Positions 32,650-44,171 of a stretch of 64,000 bases of DNA are shown piece after piece. The stretch is from Ischnura elegans (Eukaryota; Arthropoda; Insecta; Odonata; Coenagrionidae): assembly GCF_921293095.1 (NCBI RefSeq), contig NC_060246.1, positions 84,689,030 through 84,753,029 of the forward strand, read 5' to 3'. Position numbers and translations under genes: made by a program. Within the stretch, counting starts at the first letter, position 1; the number at the start of each line of letters is the position of its first letter. The notes under the pieces were generated by a model. The model saw only the letters and a program-made list of their open reading frames with translations, ran no database searches and was not told the origin of the DNA.

Positions 32650-34870
32650 TTGTTTATATTGATTCGTGACATGTAAGTGAATGAGTTTTTATAAAATATC
32701 GCCCGTTTAACTGTTTTAAATAAAGGAATGTTTCATCATTTTGGGATAGTGTTCTGGCACCACAATCCCTCAACACCTGAGCCCATGCTTCCCTGAGCCG
32801 TCCCAGAGGCGGATACAGATGGGGGGCGCAGGGGGCGCGCGCCCCCCCCTTTGCGGGGTCGCTCACATTGCTGAACATTGTAGAATCACAGTTGTAACTT
32901 TTTTTATCGTAAGATATTGACTTATATACGTGTATAATGAGTTTAAATAAAACTTTCTTCAACTTCGCACGTGGCTTGATTAATTTTTTATTACGATAAA
33001 AGTAAAGGTAGCTCAAGATATCTTTTGCGCCCCCCCCCCTTGAATTTTTTCTGTATCCGCCATTGAGCCGTCCAACCAAAGATGCGGCCCTTGCAACAAC
33101 GGTGCCATCCTCCAGTGATGCCAATGCCACCCCACTCTCACCAGAAAAATCATGAGACAAAACACTGCCAATGCCCCTAGAACCCACTCTATCCTTGAGG
33201 TTTGCTGCCGCTGCGCACAAACTACGGATCTTGCGCTCTAGCTCCCTCGCCTTCTCCTCCCCCCTTCCAGCACGGAGATCTTCTCGGCAAAAAAACTGCT
33301 GCCCACCCTGCAGACTCCGTTGCTCTCTGCACAGCTGTGGTAGCATCATCTATGGCCGATTGCCCTTCTTCCTCCGCCATGCTTACTGCCAGTGCAACCA
33401 CCGATGCAAGGGCGTCCGTACCACAAGTTGCACTTCTTGCCACAGCCGCCTAAGATTCAACACGGCGCGGGCGGCTCCAATCATGAGCTGTCACGCAGCA
33501 AGCCTTGGCGGTGGAGGCATCCGTATCGACAGCCACAGCAGTCGGGAATGTTGGAATGCGTAACCTTTCCTCGAGGCCTTACCCGACTGGAAGCTCTCCT
33601 CCATCACTACATAGGCCTCGTCGTCCGGGCTCAACTTCATTGTCCTCTTTTGAAATCAAAATTGAGGGCCCGAGATGAATCAGGAGAAGTTGGTGGAAGA
33701 CGAGAAACTGGAGTGGAATCACCATCCCACGGTTGGAACTCCTATGAAGTAATAGTTGGGCGCTGAGAAGAACACCATTCTCTGCAGTGACGGCTGCACG
33801 TAAGTCAGCCAAGGTGGATTCAGGTCGCAAATACAGTCTCATTTCTTGAGCTCAATTACCATATAAAACATTAATTCTAACGTGGGAAAGAAGCGCGTTC
33901 ACCTGTGAAAAATATCTCTCGAAGGACCACATACGCTGAGGACTAGCCTCAAGCAAACCAGCCAGTAATGGGGTAAGGAGGCGTCTCAAGCCCCGGCAGC
34001 AAGGGCAGTGAGATGGCAAGGAACGACCCCACTCAACGGGCCCACCTTTAGTAGCCTGGGCTCCCCAAAGCTCTCCTGTTGCTTTGCGTGTGGTAATGTA
34101 ATGCATGGTCTCCCTATTTCGACGTCCACCCCATGGCCTGAAGGGTAGCTGTCCCGTTGCTACATGGTGAAGGGTTGCACCCATTGAACATAAATCAACA
34201 GTGGCCCCAAAAGCTTTTCTTGGGGATGATGATGTAGATGCTGATGAAGAGCTCAGAGGGCCTCGACTAGTACAACACCATGAATTTGAGGCCCTCTTTG
34301 CTGCTACCACCTCAGTAAGGCTCATTCATGCACGTCAGGATGCAAGTACGCCTCGGTAAACCCTGCTGCCCTTCTTCCAATTTCCGGGCAGCTCCAAAGT
34401 CAGTCAAATTATGCACAGCCTTTCCCTCATCTGTTATGAATCTCATTATATTTCCAGGTTTCAAATCCCTATGTACTAGATTATGATCCCTTTGGTATTT
34501 CATTTCAGCGGTTACATGCTCCAGAACAAGTAAAAACTCATCTTCAGGGTGGCCATAGGCATTTTCAGTTTCATCTAGTGCCTCCAGTATACAACTCCAT
34601 TACAATAGCCTTAGAAATAGGTTCTGCTTCTTCCTTTTCGATAGCCAGCAAACAAACAACATTTTCATGGTCTACTTCACGAAGCACCTCAAATTCTCGA
34701 GCTTGCTCCGCTGTAGGACGGAGTTGGGATAATGGATTGAAGGTTTTCACTGCCACTGGTTCTCCCGTTATTCTAGCAACTCCTTGATACACAGCGCCAG
34801 TAGCACCTTTTCCAAGCACACTAGTAGTGCACCACACGTAATTTGGAGAACCCCTTACAAATGACCCCAT
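32650..34870 (-). pseudogene. TBK1/IKK-epsilon kinase pseudogene, intronless
   Basis: TBK1/IKKE kinases (fly IK2) act in innate immune, autophagy and cytoskeletal signalling. From an ATG at 34870 the minus strand reads the whole architecture without introns: MGSFVRGSPNYVWCTTSVLG, the glycine loop GKGATGAVYQG, VAVK lysine, LAIEKEE and IVMELYTGG. After a shift and loss of about four residues it reads ENAYGHPEDEFLLVLEHV, HRDLKPGNIM and DFGAARKLE. After further breaks it reads ATVDLCSMG (Cys where Trp is usual), GQLPFRPWGGRRNRETMH, LLTPLLAGLLEA and FSQVNALLSHVRINVL. A TGA then precedes the ubiquitin-like part RLYLRPESTLADLRAAVTAE and remnants of the coiled-coil region (about 33440-33070), continuing after a MITE to about 32650. 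There are at least two frameshifts and several stops. Lack of introns suggests a processed retrocopy; the poly(A) tail was not seen. Confidence 0.88.
32804..33065. mobile_element. hAT-type MITE splitting the TBK1 pseudogene
   Basis: The ends CAGAGGCGGATACAGA and TCTGTATCCGCCATTG are inverted repeats. The octamer AGCCGTCC stands directly outside each end (32796-32803 and 33066-33073). Removing the element and one octamer restores the reading ASLVGRLREAWAQVLRD on the minus strand, so it inserted into the kinase copy. It shares its interior (in reverse) with 17411-17581. Confidence 0.92.
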
Positions 34871-35034
34871 ATTCCCTAAAACAACTAGCAAACAAAACTA
34901 GCTTCACTTCCAAGATAAAGCAAGAAAGAAAGAAAGAACCATGGCGGGCCATGGAAAGAACATTTTTTTCACTAAAATGCTGCTAACAGTACCCCTGTAA
35001 ACCAAAAGTGTTGTGAAAACAATGCAGAAACATT

Positions 35035-35480
35035 GCGCTGCAACCCCATCCTTACCGTGAGGCTGTAATCTACGTGGAGTTACTGCAACGTGATGGCAGC
35101 GTTGCAAAACCAGCCAGAAGTCCTCTCTACCACGTTTTTGCGGCGTAATGGTAACGTAACTGCAACCTCTGGTGAAACATATCTGCAACCAGGGGCGGAT
35201 CCAGGATTTCATTCTGGGGGGGGGGGCACAAGCAAGGCTGTACCCAGGATTTTGTTCTTGGGGGCATTAGGATAGCTCGTACTACAAAACAAACGCAATG
35301 ATAATGGCACCGTATTAAAAGTCTTGCATATTTTTTAAGGGTCTGGTGGGGAGCACGTGCCCCCGTGCTCCCCCTAGATCCGCCTATCTCTGCAACACTC
35401 ATGAAACTCCATCAACGCACTTGCAACATTCATGCAACCCCTGCAACGTACTTGCAACATTTATGCAACCCTTAAAAATA
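35035..35480. repeat. TGCAAC-rich repeat array, first block
   Basis: TGCAAC, mostly as CTGCAAC or TTGCAAC, occurs many times here. The clearest part is two tandem units of about 30 bases at about 35409-35470, each reading TGCAAC(G)-(C/T)ACTTGCAACATT, then TATGCAACCC or a variant. A hAT MITE (35190-35388) sits inside. A second block of the same motif is at about 36115-36370. It is probably a decayed minisatellite. Confidence 0.6.
35190..35388. mobile_element. hAT-type MITE with 8-bp target duplication
   Basis: It starts CAGGGGCGGATCCAGGAT and ends CCCCTAGATCCGCCTATC. TCTGCAAC lies outside both ends (35182-35189 and 35389-35396). The target octamer is itself a unit of the TGCAAC array. The right part includes GGGGAGCACGTGCCCCCGTG, shared with 42493-42755. 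Confidence 0.88.
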
Positions 35481-36114
35481 ATATTCATTTCATTTAAGCC
35501 TTATTCATCCTTTAAAGAAAAAAATATTTATTTATGAAAAAACAGATTTTTCACCCTTCTTCTCATTTCTTTAGTGCCTTGAATTGGCATGTCTCAGCCA
35601 ATGTATTACCTTCTCCTTAACATCTTTGTGGCTGTAAGATGCCAATGTTAGTTTTAAACGAAAAGCATCTGAAATGAAGGCTTCCGATATCAATTACAGG
35701 ATGGTGATAATTATTATTCCCCAAATAAGTACCCATTCAATGGCAATTAACTCACCAAAAATGCAGGCACAGGTTAGAGTGGGGCTAAACTGCCTTTTTC
35801 TCATGCCGGTCTTTGAATTATGGTCCAGAACCAGTAAAAACTCATCTTCAGGGTGGCCATAGGCATTTTCAGTTTCATCAGGCCGGTCCCGGCGTATATG
35901 GAAAGCCTACCCTTATCGTCGGTAAAGATGTAGAACATCATGCCAAGCACTCCATTGGTGAGGTTATTTCATCCTCTTTTTACTAACTCTGTCGTAAGGC
36001 AGAAAAAATCTCTTGTGAGAAGCCAATTTGCTTCAGAAGATTAAAATACGCTTTAAAACCCCATATTTGAATATATGTTTGGGGAAAGCTATGTCCAAAT
36101 AACACTCTGCTAAG
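35481..36114. other. Mostly featureless, with a duplicated kinase fragment
   Basis: Apart from the kinase fragment at 35825-35879, the minus strand at about 35950-35880 reads a protein-like GVLGMMFYIFTDDKGRLSIY directly joined to that fragment. It is only about 30 codons long and unrecognised. Confidence 0.4.
35825..35879 (-). pseudogene. 55-bp duplicate of the TBK1 pseudogene
   Basis: The sequence from CCAGAACCAGTAAAAACTCA to TTTCAGTTTCATC matches 34521-34575 with a single mismatch over 55 bases, in the same orientation. It encodes the DETENAYGHPEDEFLLVLE part of the kinase. The flanks are unrelated to the kinase and no splice sites bracket it, so it looks like a small segmental duplicate or template-switch product rather than an exon. 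Confidence 0.7.
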
Positions 36115-36370
36115 CGACCGGCAACATGTCGCAACCTTTCTGCAACCTAGTCAAGATTCCGCTATCACATACAATCAGGGTCTCATGAATAGGATGAAAC
36201 GGATTTAAATATGTATATCCTCTATCTGAAATATTATGTTATAAAATTTTTCAGACCAAACGAGTGTATCAGCGACGTAAGTAAGACGTTGCAGAAATGT
36301 TGTCAAACGCCAAGCTGCATCCTAGAAACTCCTGCAAACGCGCGCAAGCCTTTTGCAACGTTTCCGCAAC
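36115..36370. repeat. TGCAAC-rich repeat array, second block
   Basis: Motifs such as CGGCAACATGTCGCAACC, TTCTGCAACC, TTTTGCAACG and TTCCGCAACT recur. The block resembles the one at 35035-35480 but is more decayed. Confidence 0.45.
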
Positions 36371-36524
36371 TCATTGTGTTTACTCGGACATTACCTACTA
36401 GTAGTTTCTCCTGCCTAGTGAGAGCTGTTTCTCTTCTTGGATTTTAAATGTTTCAACAGTATCTCCACTATCTCTTGAATACAACGAGATCCAATGGTGT
36501 CAGATTCCATGGCTCGTACTTTGG

Positions 36525-36909
36525 AATGTCCTTTGGAATGTTTGGAATGACTGTTTAACTGCTTCAAACTCCAAGGCTTGGGCTAAGGCATCACTAAGTG
36601 TCCTCGATTTTGCAAGTTTGATGGCCTGCTGAGTTTTTCTGGTATTCTCAGTCCATTGAGGAACGTGTCTAAGGCTAGGATTTCATACGTGCTGTCATCT
36701 ACCGCTGAGTAAGCACTCCTCACAAGGCGAGGGATGTAAGCTTCCAACTTCTGTAGGGTCTCATTCGGTCTCTGAACTAGTGATGGCATGAACGACTCAT
36801 TTTGTGGAGCTGCCTCACCGCTAACAGCACACTCCAGAGCCGCTCGCACAGAGCGACTCAGCAAAGCGCTTCTAGGTTGAGGAGAGGGGGGAATAGGGGA
36901 AGGTGGCAA
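36525..36909 (-). pseudogene. Retrotransposon gag remnant
   Basis: The minus strand reads RPNETLQKLEAYIPRLVRSA, then YEILALDTFLNGLRIPE. After a +1-type shift it reads QQAIKLAKSRTLSDALAQAL and EFEAVKQ. The order (helix with 'L..L...I.RLVR.AY', then 'D.F..GL', then 'A..LA...TL.DAL..A.EFE') is that of the capsid region in LTR-retrotransposon gag proteins, most like Ty3/gypsy or BEL types. The upstream Pro/Ser-rich part may be a linker. No pol or LTR was seen nearby. Confidence 0.55.
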
Positions 36910-37227
36910 GGGGGGATTTCTGAGCGAAAATTTAAAATCAACTTTTCCTAGATCACAATTTGAAAAATTGATTTCAAACCAATCATGTATTCCATAGTTG
37001 CAATGTTTAACAGGTGATAAAACTGGGGAACCATTTCTGCCGATACGTTATATCTTTCATAGAAGACGGAAAATGTATTCCGTCTCCTGTGCTTAGAGAT
37101 GGCGACAGTTTAAAAAATTCTGTTGTAACAAAATATTCTCTCCGAAACTGCATATTCATGTTAGCATTACATCATTAATTTCCTCGATTAATCTTAGTTG
37201 TTTGTGTTAGAACAAATTTTCATTTTT

Positions 37228-37330
37228 GTCTCGTATCATTTTCATAAATTTGCCGTTGCCGTACGAAAATCCCGGAGAGGAAAAATCCTTTGCCTTGGCA
37301 GAGATTCGAGCCCGGATCTCTCGAATTCGC
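37228..37330. repeat. Half copy of the tRNA-like fold-back family
   Basis: The order GTACGAAAATCCCGGAGAGG, AAAAATCCTTTGCCTTGG, then a minus-strand B box (GGGCTCGAATCTC), then CTCTCGAATTCG follows the left arm of the element at 62453-62827 step by step. No inverted partner is visible downstream. Confidence 0.6.
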
Positions 37331-37656
37331 ACCTGGTGTTCTACCCTATGGGGAGTATGGTTGGCTTCAGATAATAAGATGGTTTATGCTGCCGCCGCGG
37401 CGCGCTGCTACGTAAATTCCGCCTCTTTTCAGCACCCAATTACTTCAACGTCTAGCTTCCATATTTTTTTCAGCCAAAGAATTATCCTTATGCGTCCAAC
37501 CCTTGATCTTTTCTCTATAAAAATACTTTGGAATATAGTTTGGGAATTGGTCACTTCTAATCTAAACACTACTTTCTGAAGAGACTACGGACTATGCATA
37601 TATTGTTTGAGCAATTGGAAAAAAATACCTTTCAGAAAAACATTTTTTATATGCTA

Positions 37657-37760
37657 TGGGCCATGCTTTGGGGTCTGACAGAAACGACAAAATATTATAA
37701 ATTATTTGTCGAACGGCTAGGTATAGGAATTCATTTTTCCCACCAAAAATTGAGAATTTA
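37657..37760. repeat. Dispersed repeat 'GCCGAACGGATAGG', copy 1
   Basis: The sequence GGGGTCTGACAGAAACGACA, a variable AT stretch, then TTGTCGAACGGCTAGGTATA and GGAATTCATTTTTCCCACC aligns with 42795-42880 and 52258-52340. The family is unknown to me and non-coding. Confidence 0.6.
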
Positions 37761-40700
37761 AATGAATGATAGGTGGACTCAGAAGTCAAATCACTCCAAT
37801 GTGCACTTTCTTCTCTATTTTCGTAAACGAACGACTGGTTTTCAACCCCCGGAATACGCCAATTTACGGGGTAGTGTGTAATAGCAGATGTAATCAACTC
37901 AAATTATAAAAAAATCCGCCCCCCTGTTGTCTGCAAATAGTATTTCTTCATTCATACACCTGGCGATGACATTTATTCCGTAAATTAAAATTTAAAAAAT
38001 CCAGCCAGATTGTCAAGCCAGTATTAGATAGAAAATTATGCAATTGTTCATTTTATTATTACTCATCCAAATGCTTCTCGAATGAGTTTTTGGTACTGTC
38101 CAAACATAAATTTGTTATGATTGCGATATCAATGCCTCAGAAGGTCTAATTAAATTGCATCAATTTAGAATAGTTAATGCTCCACGCTATCTTCGTCATC
38201 CTATCTCCCGCACCTTTATTATGGAGCTCAAAATTCAACTACCCACCCTAATATCATACAATTCTGATGATGAACTTTTTTCCCATACTTCATATCGAAC
38301 TTCCAGTGAGACAAAATTGCGAACCCAGCGATGAGGGCCACAGGTATGAGCACATGAGGGCATTCTCATACCATATTAGGTTTTCAACTTTGGACCAGCG
38401 AAGTTTTCCTTTTCGTTAATTATCATAATTGAACCGGTTAAGGATTGAGTTGTCTAGTTTTAACAGTTTGGTTGATCGATCAGTATAGTTTAACATTATT
38501 TCCTCCAAATTGCACAGGGAAAACCACTGAGACTAACAATAAGCGAATTTCGTGTTATCTACTTCGTATATATAATAAAATTAATTTATACGCCACTTTC
38601 TCTGAGCCCATGACACATTCGTGTAAAAACTTGTTCTTCAAGAAGTAAATTCATGTTCAATTAAAAGAGGATTCTATATTATCTAGTGTCTGCAGTTTCA
38701 TGATTGAATTTTCTGTCGTTATGAAAGGTGATAGGTATTATTGTAATATATTATATTCACAATTTGTTGTCGTATAGTTAGATTCAAAAATTTAATTTCT
38801 CAGCAAATAAATCTTAAAGATAAACACCTACTGTCAATGTCGTCTGCAAAAAGGCCTGTGTAAATAATTCTCGCTGCGACGAAAGAATCTTTCGCTCTTA
38901 TATGTCATCGTACATGAAATCATAGCGAAACGTTTAAATATATACCTTAAGTTAACACTCTAGATACATGAATTCCCTCACAAAATTAGGGGAATTGGTA
39001 ATATACAATTGCGTGTTGTTGTAATTTCGACCAATATAAACCAATTTAACATTGCCTGAAATTCACTCACAAACTTCAGCATTCCTCTTGCACCATTTCT
39101 TCCTCTATGTCACTCAATTAATTTAGAAATTTCTTAATGAATTCCGTAAAATTCATCTATAAAAATATTAGAAATTCTTCTTTGAAACTATATATAATGT
39201 ATCTCAGGCCTACGATGGTTCTATGTGCTCAGTTTTATGGACATTAATAAGGATTTGGATACTATTTTTCCAAGAAGTACATGTGTTTTCATTGCATTCA
39301 AAATTATTGCGAAGGCAATGAAAAGTATTTGAATGTGCAGGAGCAGCTGAAAACTTTCCAGCTTGTCTTTTCCTATCTTTTATGGTTCATTAAATACAAT
39401 GTGTATCTTACCTCAAATTCTCAACTAGGCTACATGCTTGTTTAACTTGATTATATATTTTATCTACATTTATTTTGCTCAACGAATTGAATACAGGACA
39501 CTATCTTTTATTATATCCTGATGTAAAATTTAGACGAGGCATGTTCAGGGCCATATGAAGATTAATCCAGAGTAAGTAGCCAATACTACCCATTTCCACA
39601 TCCTAAGCCCAATACCTCACATTGAATGTGCTTTGGTGCTGCAACTTACGTTACAAAATAAAAAGTGTAAAAAGTAAGGAATTCATCAGTTATCCCTTCG
39701 AAAAAATAATTAGTTAAAGGTCCCTTATTTTCCCATCCCCAACAAGCTTTACTTCTATTTTGCAGTCTATGCTCATTTACATCATGTAGCCAAATGTCAA
39801 AAGAGAAAAAGTTGCAAATCCAGCTGAATTCGCCTTTCCTAAAGGAGTATTCTATGATATTACTTGAAAATTGTAATTTTAGGGAATAACAAGAAATATT
39901 TTAAAATTTTGTGAGATGTTAAATATTCAGCATGGTAATATGAAACTCACATGTTTTAATCCACTGACGAGAGCTAATTAATTAAATAACACAGAAAAAC
40001 GTGAAAAATACATCATGAATGTTTATATTTTTGCAATAGAATGAAATTATTCACTATTCGGTAATAAATTAATGGTGTATACGCGATTTTCTATTTCTTA
40101 TTCATACGCTGGCTTAAGTTTTTGCTGCGCATAGTTTACCACAAGTGTGCCGAAGTGAGTTTGTTTTGATGGGGAATGCCTTAGTTTCGGATTTCTGCAA
40201 TCAATTTTTAAATGCAATAAATATGTTACGATAAATTATTATGCAAGTTTTAGTAAAATCATTAGAGCTGAACACAGAATCATTATATCGAACGCCATTC
40301 TAATCTGACGGTTCCTGGCAACATCTAATAAAAACACTGCTTACTCCTGAAGGATCAAGGGAAATACGGATTATGTCAAGTTGAAATAAAACTAATTGTA
40401 AGACCAATTAAGCAAGCATGGAGTTGATAGTAGGAGTAGTCATCATAATTGATCCCCATCTATGATAATTCGTTGGATATTGATTTGGTAGCTCTCTGCT
40501 CAATCAGTTAATCCAGGTTTACGCATGAAATAAACAGGGGCAAAGGGAAAATTAAGTAAGAAAATGGATCTGATGAAGCAAGAAGCAAGTGATAAAAGAA
40601 AAAGAGTTCTGAATCACGTGGTAATAACAAAAAAACAAAACACTCGAGAAAGAAAGGAAAACGGAAAAACACCAGAGGTGATACAGCATAGAAATATCAT

Positions 40701-41170
40701 TTCCGACTTTGTAACAGGAAAAAAAAACGTAGAGTATATTTTCACTAGAATAAAAAAAAACATTAAGAAGAAAACACGAACATTTTCAAACTTTATCAAA
40801 CATCACGAAAATGACTAGCATCTTGAGTCCGGTTCGTATGGGTTAACCATAAAACCACTTCGTCCTTTTCTTCAGCAGGATAGCTTATATAATATTTCCT
40901 TTGTTCCCAAGTGCTGGGTATGGCACAAAAGGCACAGAACAACCGTCCCCGCAGCTAGGCAGTAGCCCTCTTCCCTAAATGCAGGATAACCGAGAGAAAT
41001 GAACAATCACAAGTAAGCATAAAATTTTAAGACTTTTTACGGCGCAATCATACGCTATGATAAAATTCAACTCATAAGGACTCGCTCCACAAAATTTACT
41101 TTTAACTAAACTTAAGTTCCGCTACAACAGTTGTCATTTTCGATGTCTTAGTCGATTGAACATATATGTT
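37761..41170. other. Long AT-rich intergenic stretch, no gene seen
   Basis: Only short frames are present. The 84-codon lysine-rich frame at 40564-40818 follows from A-rich sequence. I see no repeats with readable boundaries. Confidence 0.45.
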
Positions 41171-42492
41171 AAGGAGCATGGGGAAGGTGAATTTCATTTC
41201 ATCTCAGAAACAATCACAATATCTACAACGAGTTTCCAGCCCAAATCGGCCAAAACAGTCCACATCACATGCGTGGCATGGTAAAGACGCACAGAAAATC
41301 CGCACGGAAGGCCCACCACGGAGCTGAAGAATTTCACCCTGCTGCTGCCTGCGAAAATTTGAAGACACTAACAGCAGCTTGCTCTGGGTTCGAACCAATG
41401 ACACCGCAAAATACGACGCAGATGAGAAGGGAAACACTTTTCTCTCCAGGAACACCCTCTCCGGCTGCTCCCAAGCCGTAGAGTGGTAGAAAAGCGCGCG
41501 GGAAGGGACGAGAAGGCCGACGGCGGCGATGGCTGCAGCGGCGGCGGAGAGCTTCGCCCTTCGTGCGGACCCGGTCCAACTGGTGTCCGGGTGGTCCTTA
41601 ATTGACAAATTGGAATCTTATTAGGGGGGATAAACGCCGTGTCACATGCTTCCACCGCTTGACTTCTGACCGTACCACCCAGGCGGCGCGCGTGTGCCTT
41701 CGACTGGCCACCCTGGGTATTTTCCCGTGACAAAGAAACGAGAGGAAAAAAAATTACAACCCGAACTCTCTCCCTACCTCCCCCACCTGTCTCACACCCT
41801 AAACCCGGGATCGGAGTGCGCATGCGTACCTGGTCATGGCGTCCGTGGAATGGGTAGGGAAGGAGTGTGGGATCCTTGCAGAGATTGAGGGGAAGGCAGA
41901 GGGGTGGTTTTGGGGGCTGTGGTATGAGGTGAGGAGTTCGGAATGGGAGTCAAAAAGGCCTGGATCCCGACTGGAGTCAGGTAAAAAGGAATGAACCCAG
42001 CCTCTCTCACGGGCGCCCATCCTCGACCGCCCTCTCCCCGTCCCCCCTGAATTCGGAATGTCGGAAGAGGCGCAGAAAGGAATCGGGTATTATCCATGGA
42101 ATATCTGTCTGGCCAGAGGAATCCGTGAGCTTCTCGTGGAGATGTAGCGTCAAGGGAAAAGTGTCGGGTATACAAATCTCTGTCGGTGGGCTGTCTTGCA
42201 GGCGTTCAAGTCTTCAAGTAAAATGGACTACACTGTACTCTCAATCCGCACTGCCGTGGTATAGCTCTCAGAGTAAGGGTAGGAAAGGACAAGTTTTGCC
42301 TCCTGTGCATGCGACAAAGACTGAAAAATAAAATCTTCAAACCCACGTGATCCTCCACCTATTTTAATCCCTATCCTAGGTTCTGGATATGAGATGAAAA
42401 AAACGATTCAGTATATCACTAATGCCTTACAGTTTATAGCCCAACCATACATAAGGAGGCGAAGCACTAATCTAAGATAAAACAGATACAGC
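41171..42492. other. GC- and CpG-richer island, unrecognised
   Basis: Between about 41270 and 42330 the base composition rises well above the surroundings, and long overlapping frames appear on both strands (up to 151 codons), as expected from composition. A B-box-like GGGTTCGAACCAATG at 41387-41401 hints at a tRNA-derived SINE. No protein family could be recognised. It could be an unmethylated promoter, a 5' exon of a gene not otherwise seen, or a repeat. Confidence 0.35.
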
Positions 42493-42755
42493 CAGGAGCG
42501 GATTCAAGATTTTTTTCTGGGGGGGCACAAGGGTCTGATAGGTGTTCTTATATTTTAGATTAAAAACAAAATACTACTATTACTGTATAAAATATTTTCT
42601 TTGTTTAATATGAAAGTTATTAATATTAACTTTAATGATTGAGGCTCCGTAATGCACAAAATAAAAGGAACGTAATGATAACCGTATTGAAAATCTTGCC
42701 TATTTTTTAAGCGTCTGGGGAGCACGTGCCCCCGTGCCCCCTAAATCCGCCTATG
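42493..42755. mobile_element. hAT-type MITE, GGCGGATCC family
   Basis: The ends CAGGAGCGGATTCAAGAT and CTAAATCCGCCTATG are inverted, and GGGGAGCACGTGCCCCCGTG lies near the right end as in 35190-35388. The outside octamers GATACAGC (42485-42492) and GATGCAGC (42756-42763) agree at 7 of 8 positions. Confidence 0.85.
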
Positions 42756-42794
42756 GATGCAGCGACACGGAGGACACCTAATTAGAACCGGTTT

Positions 42795-42880
42795 GTATGT
42801 CAAGGTCCAACAGAATCGATGAAATAAGATAATTTTCCGAACGGATAGGCATGGGAATTCGTTTTTAATCCGAATAATGG
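42795..42880. repeat. Dispersed repeat 'GCCGAACGGATAGG', copy 2
   Basis: The blocks AAGGTCCAACAGAATCGATG and TTTTCCGAACGGATAGGCAT, then GGGAATTCGTTTTTAATCCG align with copies 1 and 3. Confidence 0.6.
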
Positions 42881-43951
42881 ACGGATTTTATGAATTCCAG
42901 GTCGAACTCAGACAATAAACCTCTCGCAACGGGAGCATAACGATTTCAGATTCCATTTTAGGCTAACGACTGCTATCCCAGCAGCCAACGCTACACGCAT
43001 ATATTGGCGGCTTTCGGGGTACTATGCAGATGTAGATGAATATTTTCACTTTTAACGCAAGGACGAACGATTCCACAGTGACCGCCTGACTTCTGCCCCG
43101 AAAAAGAGAAAAGGGTCTATTAGAAATTATAGTAAAAGTAATTGAACAACTCATATTTCCTTGCCGTTTACCATTTTTCTCCATCATTAGTTTCTCCATA
43201 GCTAATCAATAACATCATATTTCATTATTAATTATCTTTGAGCCACAATTCGGCTCTGAACGTACTTATTATTTGGAGGGCAGTTAAAAAGCCTACTCAG
43301 TTTCCAAGATAGGAGTTTTGGTTTAGGTGGGCATATATTTTGAAAAGAGTTATTCATTGATTGTCAATATAGCCAGCAATACTAAAAAAAAACTTCTGAG
43401 GGATGAAAAATTTGAAACGAGAATCCTATTCTTCTCATGATGAACGAGGAACGCCTTTCAATATAACTTACACCCCAGCTCAGGTCACCTCCTGCTGAGT
43501 AAGCCGATGGAGTTTGTATCTTTGAGGATCTTCGTGGATTTCTTCGTTGGAACGAAATACAAGCAGTGTCTAGAATGGACCGAGTGGAATGCAAGGAAAT
43601 GCTGAACGACTGATGTGAGCGACGATGCCTCGAAGATACATAAACGAAGTTAATGTTGTCTTCCATTCTTGTCTCATATGGGTGAAATATCCAGGGGGAA
43701 AACACAAAGTGTTCAGCAATGTAATTTTATTTCATAGAATGTGTTCGAACCGAAAACCAAACACTGCGACGATATTTTAAGGTAGAGACGCAGAAACATA
43801 AAATTGGAGTCACAAGGTTGAAAATTTGTTAAGAGTTAAGGTTATAACTGTATTCCGAAAAAGTTAATTCTCAGACTAAAATTGCAGCATTTTTAAGAGG
43901 TTCATTTTCTCCAAGAGAATCTTATTCATGGTTGATCACAATCTATACGGT
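42881..43951. other. Intergenic, no gene seen
   Basis: The 107-codon frame at 43382-43705 (minus strand) has no recognisable domain. Nothing else stands out. Confidence 0.4.
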
Positions 43952-44171
43952 CAAGGGCGTACCCAGGATCAAAACTAGGGGGGGGGGGGCATAGGTTGTT
44001 CACGTTGCAGGTAAGATTTAAACATGGAAAAGGTGAATGAAATCAACAATTTAAGAAAATGCAACTGCTCTATATTAGTTTTTAAAATTATTTGTTTGAA
44101 AAAATTTTATTTTCCTTTGAGACATTTGAGATTTTGCTGCCTCCTCCTGCCCCTCGCTGGGTACGCCCATG
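43952..44171. mobile_element. hAT-type MITE with perfect 8-bp target duplication
   Basis: The ends CAAGGGCGTACCCAG and CTGGGTACGCCCATG are inverted repeats. TATACGGT is repeated outside both ends (43944-43951 and 44172-44179). It shares CATGGAAAAGGTGAATGAAA and the G-rich left end with 8818-9162. Confidence 0.92.

Noticed and set aside
33171-33766. Plus-strand frames of 124-130 codons over 33.2-33.8 kb
   Set aside because: They are antisense shadows of the GC-rich TBK1 pseudogene.
40564-40818. Lysine-rich 84-codon frame
   Set aside because: It arises from an A-rich stretch, with no protein-like pattern.
41368-41823. 151-codon minus-strand frame
   Set aside because: Composition-driven frame in a GC-rich patch, with equally long frames on other strands, no domain and no splice context.
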